Positions 4,926 to 9,657 of a stretch of 9,657 nucleotides of DNA are shown here, piece by piece. Every line of letters begins with the position of its first letter. Position 1 is the first letter of the stretch. A program made the translations under genes and the position numbers. This DNA comes from Peptococcaceae bacterium. GTDB taxonomy: Bacteria; Bacillota; Peptococcia; Peptococcales; Peptococcaceae. The notes beneath the pieces are model-generated. The model was not told the origin of the DNA, made no database searches, and saw nothing but the letters and a program-made list of their open reading frames with translations. Location: the NCBI GenBank assembly GCA_019420345.1, contig JAHZHI010000071.1, positions 1 to 9,657 on the forward strand. The letters run 5' to 3'.

Positions 4926-6649
4926 AAATAGGCAGTAGCTTGAAAGCTACTGCCTGAGAAAATCTTATAATATTTCACTGTCCTATTGACGGGATGCGCA
5001 CCAGGCTTTGATGGTGAGTTTGCGGAAGACAATGAAATATCTTTGAACTCATTATTTGTGATCGCTACATTGTTTTGAACATTCGTCGTGGTAAAAGCCA
5101 ATTGAACACCGCGTTCAAAACCATTGATGGTATTCTCGCTGATGGTTGCAGTTGTACCATCAGGATGTCCATCTCCAAGGTGGATGGCTGCACGAGTAAT
5201 TCCATTACCCTTAAAAGTGTTGTGTTGAATTGTAATGGTTTTTGCTTGATATGGCCAGATTAAATACTGTTTCTGGTAGCCTTTTTCTGAACTAAGTGCT
5301 GTAAAATCACAGTTTGTGACGGTCAAGCTATTGATTTCAGGTACAATATAAACACAGTTTCCCGATGCTTGGGTAAAGGCGCAATCATCAATAACGAGAT
5401 CAAGATTCTTGTAACTGTCTGACGAGCCATAAGCACCGAATGTAGATGCCCCATTAAAGCTGAGATTTTTAAACGTAACCGTACCGTTTACTGTTGGCAA
5501 GGTTACACCACCGCTTATTGAAACACGAGTTCCTCCATTTCCTTCAATAGTAACAGGCTTGTTAATATTTTTAATATTATATCCCAAGTCACCCATGACT
5601 TTAATGGTGCCACCAGCATTAACTAATTCCATTGCTCTAGAAAAAGTTTGTACAGCGGTTAACTCTGAGGTGCCATCCCCGTCGTTATCCTGCGCATTTG
5701 GATTGACATATATGGTATTTGTTTCTGTTACATTTGTACCGGGTAGGAATAAGTCACCAGAGAATGTATTGTCTTCGTTTAAAGCCGTTGGATCTAAGAT
5801 TGCCGATGTGATGGTTGAATTTAATTGGCGTAAAAAGCCAGATTCTTCATTGGACTTTGCAGTGAATGAATTTTCTGTAATGTTAATAGGTGTGTTGCTA
5901 TAATCGCCAGCTGCACTAAATTGAATGGCGCCGCGTTTACCGATATTACTGAAAGTATTGTCGGTGTAGGTGGTTTGAGTTGTGCCACCGCCGTTCATAT
6001 ATACACCGCCAGAGCAATCTGTAAAGTTGCTGTTGGTAATTGAAACAGTTGCAGCTTGTACATCTTTAATGGCATAGCCGCCTAAGCCGGAAAAAGTGCA
6101 ATCATCAAATGAAACACTTGTTTTGCTGCTGATTGGGCTTACTGCAACATTATCAAATGTACAATTTGAAAACGTAGTGTTTCCGGTGTTTTCAAATTGT
6201 AGTTCTGCGTCCAACTTGTCTTTTGAAGCGGTTGTTTGTTTAGTATTCCATGCTCCACAAAATAGAATGTCCGCCTCAGGCTTAACAAGTTTAAAGGTTA
6301 CATTCGAAATGGAAATATTGTTTGTGCCTTCAAAACGTTGGTATTGGGTGTAGGCAATATCATCATAGAATTGAATGCGCTCAGGCGTGTTTTCTGTAAC
6401 CTGGAGATCCTTGTGCTCATCATGATTTTGACGACAACCACTGGCAGGTTCAATTAATACAGTTATCGCTGGACCATTGTAGGTTCCGCCATTTTCTTCT
6501 ACTTTTTTAATAAATTGACTGAGTGGCATGGTGTCGCCATCTGGCGAATTTGTATTTTCTGTCGCAGCAAAAGATGTTTGCGGAATGAAGGAAAATAGAA
6601 TAGACATCGCCAGAATAAAACTAAGAATACATTTGCCTGCTTTCCTCAT
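4910..6649 (-). CDS. Secreted beta-helix protein truncated at its C-terminus by the IS
   Basis: The frame encodes 579 residues from ATG 6649, preceded by AAGGAGG at 10 bases. Residues 1-28 are a signal peptide (R2-K3, long hydrophobic core, SFA before the cleavage site). Residues about 40-549 are Asn/Thr/Ser-rich beta-helix coils in two blocks; the second starts near 310 with IYVNPNAQDNDGDGTS, which resembles IIYVNAAAQGDDG of the complete paralog. The host-coded part ends at about residue 549 (SANSPSKP), where the IS begins at 5003. The last 30 residues and the stop come from antisense IS sequence. Linker, Thr/Val-rich domain and SLH repeats are gone, so any product would be secreted but not anchored. 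The gene looks more AT-rich than its neighbours. Originally it was probably an SLH protein; treat it as a pseudogene or a chimera. Confidence 0.8.
   Translation of the reverse strand: MRKAGKCILSFILAMSILFSFIPQTSFAATENTNSPDGDTMPLSQFIKKVEENGGTYNGPAITVLIEPASGCRQNHDEHKDLQVTENTPERIQFYDDIAYTQYQRFEGTNNISISNVTFKLVKPEADILFCGAWNTKQTTASKDKLDAELQFENTGNTTFSNCTFDNVAVSPISSKTSVSFDDCTFSGLGGYAIKDVQAATVSITNSNFTDCSGGVYMNGGGTTQTTYTDNTFSNIGKRGAIQFSAAGDYSNTPINITENSFTAKSNEESGFLRQLNSTITSAILDPTALNEDNTFSGDLFLPGTNVTETNTIYVNPNAQDNDGDGTSELTAVQTFSRAMELVNAGGTIKVMGDLGYNIKNINKPVTIEGNGGTRVSISGGVTLPTVNGTVTFKNLSFNGASTFGAYGSSDSYKNLDLVIDDCAFTQASGNCVYIVPEINSLTVTNCDFTALSSEKGYQKQYLIWPYQAKTITIQHNTFKGNGITRAAIHLGDGHPDGTTATISENTINGFERGVQLAFTTTNVQNNVAITNNEFKDISLSSANSPSKPGAHPVNRTVKYYKIFSGSSFQATAYFYAAA
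4922..4955 (-). terminator. IS-borne intrinsic terminator facing antisense transcription
   Basis: Arms at 4930-4941 (AGGCAGTAGCTT) and 4944-4955 (AAGCTACTGCCT) are perfect complements, giving an 11-bp stem with a four-base loop. On the minus strand the stem is followed by ATTTTTATG (4929-4921); on the plus strand no U-tract follows. It would therefore stop transcripts entering the IS from the right, shielding the transposase genes from antisense RNA. In this location those transcripts come from the truncated beta-helix gene. Confidence 0.7.
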
Positions 6650-6695
6650 TTGGATTCCTCCTTAAGAAATGATAGTGGGTAACAATATATACTTT

Positions 6696-6724
6696 AATTT
6701 AATATCGTTTAAGCGGTTTTTCAA
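6696..6724 (-). promoter_or_regulatory. Sigma-A-type promoter for the truncated beta-helix gene
   Basis: On the minus strand TTGAAA (6724-6719) and TAAATT (6701-6696) are separated by 17 bases in a very AT-rich region. Transcription would begin near 6689, giving a leader of about 40 bases that ends in AAGGAGG (6664-6658) before ATG 6649. The remaining intergenic stretch between 6725 and 6846 is AT-rich and shows no other convincing element. Confidence 0.6.
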
Positions 6725-6846
6725 GAAAATATTACCTTTTTTGTTTGATTATATATATTGTTATTTGGACGTACGAAAATGTGAGAATAATTTGCCTGAG
6801 ACAAGAACGGAAAACATTATAGTTGACGGTGATGACGTTTCTTTGT

Positions 6847-6879
6847 TGCACAAAAAAGCGCCTCCCGAAGGAGACGCTT
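6847..6879 (-). terminator. Intact UUCG-loop terminator of the 5'-truncated SLH gene
   Basis: On the minus strand AAGCGTCTCC, loop TTCG, GGAGGCGCTT form a 10-bp stem with one wobble pair, closed by a stable UUCG tetraloop and followed by a U-tract (6857-6852). It lies 15 bases after the stop codon of the SLH gene. This is the only complete copy in the window; halves of the same sequence occur at 61-70 and 3243-3266, both next to IS ends. Confidence 0.9.
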
Positions 6880-6894
6880 GTGGGTAATGTGTGG

Positions 6895-9576
6895 TTACGC
6901 CATCTTGTTTTCAATGAAGCGTTGGAAGATAGCCGCCACTTGTGTGCGGGTTGCGGTGCCTTGTGGGTTCAAGGTGCCGTCGTCCATACCAGCGATCAGG
7001 CCTTGCTGTACAGCCCAAACCATGGCATCTTGTGCCCAGCTGCTGATGCTGTCGGCATCGCTGTAGTTGCCAATGCTGCCGCTTACAGCAGGGCTGCCTA
7101 CATAGCGATAGAGCATCGCTGCAAACTGTTCACGGGTCATAGAGCTGTTTGGCATGGTGCCATCGGAAATGCCGTTTTCCATAGCCCATTGCTGAGGACC
7201 AGCGTACCATTCGGAACCAGTGCCGCCAGGGATGTCGGCGCCTTCGTAGCGAGCCAGTACGCTCCAGATCATGGCACGGGTCATGTCGCCTTCAGGGGAG
7301 AAGGTGTTTTCTGCAGTGCCGGCAAAGAGCTCACGGCTCGTTGCGAAGTCGATGGCATCAGCGCCCCAGTAATTGTCGTCCACATCGCTGAAGGACTTGC
7401 TGTTGTCTACAACCTTGATGGTTGCGCCATCGGTCACTTCAACCGTAATGCCGTTTTCAGACTGAATTGTATCCTTGATCACGGTTTCGTTGCCATCGGC
7501 ATCCACCAATACAGCAACCGTGCCAGGGGTGACATCCTTCACAGGCACTTCCACCTTGGTGGCATCCTTAGAAGGCAGGTTCACAGTAACTGTAGCAGCA
7601 GTATCCTTATCAGAAGTGACAGCCACTTCAGGCATAGGCAAGGTCACTGCGCTGCCATCGGCCTTGTCAACCGCATCCTTGCTGACGGTGACTTCAGATT
7701 CCACAGTGCCATCGGTGCCGACGGTGGTGGTGGAAGAAGAGCCGTCTTCCTTGGTGATGGTGGTCGTGGTAGAACCATCTGGATTGGTAACAGTTTCTTC
7801 GCTGTCAGAAGGATCTTCAGGATCTGGGGTAGGAATCACCGTGCTGCCGCCGCCAGAAGAAGGCTTCGTCCAATGTGCATAGAGGGTGGTGTCTGCAGAG
7901 AATGGGGTTTCAGTCGTAACCTTATCGCCGCCGTCCGCTGCAGTGAACCAGCCATCGAAGGTGTAACTGTCGCGTGTTGCGGTAGGCAGAGTGGTGATGC
8001 TGCCATCTTTTACGATAATCATTTGGCCAACGCTGCAGTTCCCATCAGCTGCATCGAAGGTGATGGTGGAAACATTAGCCAAATTATTAGTAATCGTTAC
8101 ATCATTTTGAATCGTGACATTAACGGGAGTTGGATTATCTTTCCCTGGTTCGCCTAATACGATGGGGCCAAAGGATGCGTTTTCATTACCTGTGTCTACT
8201 GCGTTGTTACCGGTAAAAGTGCAGCCACTGATGGTAACGCCGGTCAATTTAGTATCGGTGCCATAGGTACTATCGGTGCGCGCTTTGATATGCAGTGCTG
8301 TGCCGAGATTTTGACCGTTGCCGGTGAAGGTGCAGTTGGTAAAGTTGATGTTCTGGTAGGACCCGTTTTTCAAATTGATGTCTACACCGCACATCCAGGT
8401 TTGATAATTGGCATCAACTTTAGTGGTGTCTTTACCATTATCAATAAATTTGCAGTTGTTAAAAGTAGAGTCGGTGAGTTTTTCGGCATAAAGCCCTTTG
8501 ATGTAGCTGTTCTGTACAACAAGATTATTGGCGCTGATTTTTACAGGGTTTTCATTGAAAGGACCAGTGGTGCCGTTTGGATTTTTGCCAAAGTAGAGGC
8601 CATAAGTGAAGTCATCAATGGTTACATTAGAGAGTTTCAAATCTTTAATGCCATAGCAGCCGTTGTAGGTGCCAAGACCCATAAATGGTTCGCCATCCAT
8701 TGTTTCGCCGACAGAGGCCTTCTCAGTGTTGCCTTTTAAGGTTAAGTCATGAATATTAAGACTGTCCAAATCCTTCTTGATATACAAGCCAGCACAGCCA
8801 TTGGCGGTGATAGTGTAGCTATTGCCATCAATTTCAATGTTGTTTTCAATGTCGAGGGTGCTATCGATGGCAGTATTTCTGAGCATTAAAATGGTATCTC
8901 CATCTGAGGCTTTTTCAATAGCTTCATTCAGGGTAGCATATTGTTCGCTGCCAATCTGTGCGACAGGAGGCATGTTGATGACACAGTTTTCAATATTGAC
9001 CGTGGCAGGTGGTTCTGCACCATACCAAAGACTGCCAACATAGCGCGTGGATTCTAAAATATCTGTTTTAGATGGGCCATTGTACAGCTCGCCGGTGAAT
9101 GTGCAGCTCTTCAAGGTTGGTAGATTTTTTCCGCCGTTGTCTAAATAGGTACCCGCAAATGCGCCGCAGTAAATGCGGCCGTTGTCACTTTCCTCTGGGA
9201 AGGTGGTTTGCCAGACGACAACATTGTCTGCTGTGCAATCTTTAATGGTGTTGCCATAATGCAGAATACCGTTGATTCCGCCAATGCCGTTGTATGCGCC
9301 GCTAATGGTGATGTCTTTGACGGTGCAGCTGGTTGTTTTGCAGTTGCCTTCGCCCATATAGCCAACAATCCCACCTGCATAGCCTCCAGTGATAGCGACG
9401 GCAGAGGTGGCCGTGCCGTCACCTTCTACAGAACAGTTGGTGATGGTGGAATAACCTTTGCCCATGATGCCACCTACATACCACCATCCGCTGACTTGCA
9501 CATTTCCGGTGACATGTACATTGTCAATTTTGGCCTCGGCAGCACCGCTTCCGCCCAAAACAGCTGCAACATTCAA
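6895..9576 (-). CDS. SLH-anchored beta-helix protein lacking its 5' end
   Basis: The frame is open from 9618 (in-frame TAG at 9621-9619) to the stop at 6895. The first usable start, TTG 9576, has no ribosome site and no signal peptide follows, so the true N-terminus is missing. Numbered from that TTG (893 residues): about 1-110 has GLUG-like repeats (VGGIMGKG, AGGIVGYM, IGGINGIL). About 200-530 is parallel beta-helix, restarting at YATLNEAIEKASDGDTI. About 535-585 is an InlB-type B-repeat (YTFDGWFTAADGG ... TTLYAHW). A Gly/Pro/Asp linker and a Thr/Val-rich domain follow, and 727-893 hold three SLH repeats nearly identical to gene 1. The family predicts a surface protein, but without export this copy would be non-functional unless its start lies beyond the break. 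An insertion element at the right edge is the likely cause. Confidence 0.8.
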   Translation of the reverse strand: MNVAAVLGGSGAAEAKIDNVHVTGNVQVSGWWYVGGIMGKGYSTITNCSVEGDGTATSAVAITGGYAGGIVGYMGEGNCKTTSCTVKDITISGAYNGIGGINGILHYGNTIKDCTADNVVVWQTTFPEESDNGRIYCGAFAGTYLDNGGKNLPTLKSCTFTGELYNGPSKTDILESTRYVGSLWYGAEPPATVNIENCVINMPPVAQIGSEQYATLNEAIEKASDGDTILMLRNTAIDSTLDIENNIEIDGNSYTITANGCAGLYIKKDLDSLNIHDLTLKGNTEKASVGETMDGEPFMGLGTYNGCYGIKDLKLSNVTIDDFTYGLYFGKNPNGTTGPFNENPVKISANNLVVQNSYIKGLYAEKLTDSTFNNCKFIDNGKDTTKVDANYQTWMCGVDINLKNGSYQNINFTNCTFTGNGQNLGTALHIKARTDSTYGTDTKLTGVTISGCTFTGNNAVDTGNENASFGPIVLGEPGKDNPTPVNVTIQNDVTITNNLANVSTITFDAADGNCSVGQMIIVKDGSITTLPTATRDSYTFDGWFTAADGGDKVTTETPFSADTTLYAHWTKPSSGGGSTVIPTPDPEDPSDSEETVTNPDGSTTTTITKEDGSSSTTTVGTDGTVESEVTVSKDAVDKADGSAVTLPMPEVAVTSDKDTAATVTVNLPSKDATKVEVPVKDVTPGTVAVLVDADGNETVIKDTIQSENGITVEVTDGATIKVVDNSKSFSDVDDNYWGADAIDFATSRELFAGTAENTFSPEGDMTRAMIWSVLARYEGADIPGGTGSEWYAGPQQWAMENGISDGTMPNSSMTREQFAAMLYRYVGSPAVSGSIGNYSDADSISSWAQDAMVWAVQQGLIAGMDDGTLNPQGTATRTQVAAIFQRFIENKMA
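7013..7275 (-). repeat. Identical SLH-coding tract, copy 2
   Basis: Partner of 371-633: 263 bases without a visible difference, in the same orientation 6642 bases apart. Recombination between the two copies would delete the IS and the truncated beta-helix gene and leave one hybrid SLH gene. Confidence 0.8.
7520..7566 (-). repeat. Short identical tract in the Thr/Val-rich domain, copy 2
   Basis: Partner of 878-924. It again codes for the LPSKDATKVEVPVKD region before the SLH repeats. Confidence 0.65.
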
Positions 9577-9610
9577 GCAGCCGGAGACATCGACATTTTT
9601 GAGGGGCGAA

Positions 9611-9657
9611 TTTACAATCTAAGTGCAACAAAAAATGACTCATAGAACTTCTGGTAA
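9611..9657 (-). mobile_element. Possible end of an IS30-like element at the window edge
   Basis: The beta-helix reading frame fails here: an in-frame TAG occupies 9621-9619. Another minus-strand frame, 9656-9612, reads YQKFYESFFVALRL and then TAA. This resembles the short hydrophobic C-terminus of many IS30-family transposases (a YE.F....VAL pattern). The sequence GTTGCACTTAGATTGTAAAT at the same place has the look of an IS30-type terminal repeat. Only 47 bases are available, so this is a suggestion from pattern, not an identification. A simple frameshift in the SLH gene is the alternative. Confidence 0.3.

Larger units (their letters stand above)
3269..5003 (+). mobile_element. Complete IS3-family (IS150-like) insertion sequence, about 1735 bp
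   Basis: The element has two overlapping-phase transposase genes and imperfect terminal inverted repeats. The left end reads TGGTATGCTCCC and the right end, on the opposite strand, TGGTGCGCATCCC. Both then share GACAGTGAAATAT about 20 bases inside. It ends in TG and CA as is usual in the family. The three bases on each side (GAG on the left, GGC on the right) do not match, so there is no target-site duplication. The left flank is a half-terminator and the right flank is the interior of a beta-helix gene, which indicates a deletion or recombination at one end after insertion. Length is above the roughly 1.4 kb of IS150 because OrfA is long. Confidence 0.85.

Noticed and set aside
6823..8157. 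Long plus-strand frame (444 codons) opposite the SLH gene
   Set aside because: It is a shadow of the Ser/Thr/Asp/Gly-rich minus-strand coding sequence. It has no ribosome site or recognisable domain, and a matching shadow occurs opposite the paralog at 229-738.

Overview
The window looks like part of a surface-protein locus from a low-to-mid GC Gram-positive (Firmicutes) bacterium, most plausibly a gut-type member of the Clostridia. The evidence is C-terminal triple SLH (S-layer homology) modules, Gram-positive signal peptides and AGGAGG ribosome binding sites, an InlB-type B-repeat, and IS3/IS150-type insertion sequences. No species can be named from the sequence alone.

Three paralogous genes lie head-to-tail on the minus strand. 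In transcription order they are an SLH beta-helix protein missing its 5' end (9618 to 6895), a secreted beta-helix protein missing its 3' end (6649 to 4910), and a complete SLH beta-helix protein (3033 to 253). The complete plan is a signal peptide, a divergent parallel beta-helix ectodomain, an acidic Gly/Asp/Pro linker, a conserved Thr/Val-rich domain, and three SLH repeats that would bind secondary cell-wall polymer. Promoter-like sequences precede genes 2 and 1. All three units carry, or carried, the same UUCG-loop intrinsic terminator.

Mobile DNA has cut into every unit. A complete IS150-like element (3269-5003, plus strand) sits between gene 2 and a leftover half-terminator. The missing segment (gene 2's 3' end and half of its terminator) points to an IS-associated deletion. 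The end of a different IS3-family element occupies about 1-54 and abuts the other half of the same kind of terminator beyond gene 1. At the right edge the reading frame of gene 3 stops in sequence that looks like the end of a third element, possibly IS30-like. As a result only gene 1 keeps both its export signal and its wall anchor.

The IS150-like element has visible control features: a left-end hairpin that would terminate incoming transcription and bury the transposase ribosome binding site, an outward -35 at its right end that could form a promoter with a left-end extended -10 in the circular intermediate, an A7 frameshift site between orfA and orfB, and a terminator facing antisense transcription. 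That last terminator lies inside the chimeric reading frame of gene 2, before its stop codon.

Between 71 and 252 there is no intact gene. It holds a 36-base relic of an SLH gene tail and a palindrome-rich segment of about 109 bp of unknown nature. I see no RNA gene, CRISPR array or novel defence system. The interest here is genome dynamics: tandem paralogs with exchangeable ectodomains, a homogenised SLH tract, and IS elements joined at terminator loops.
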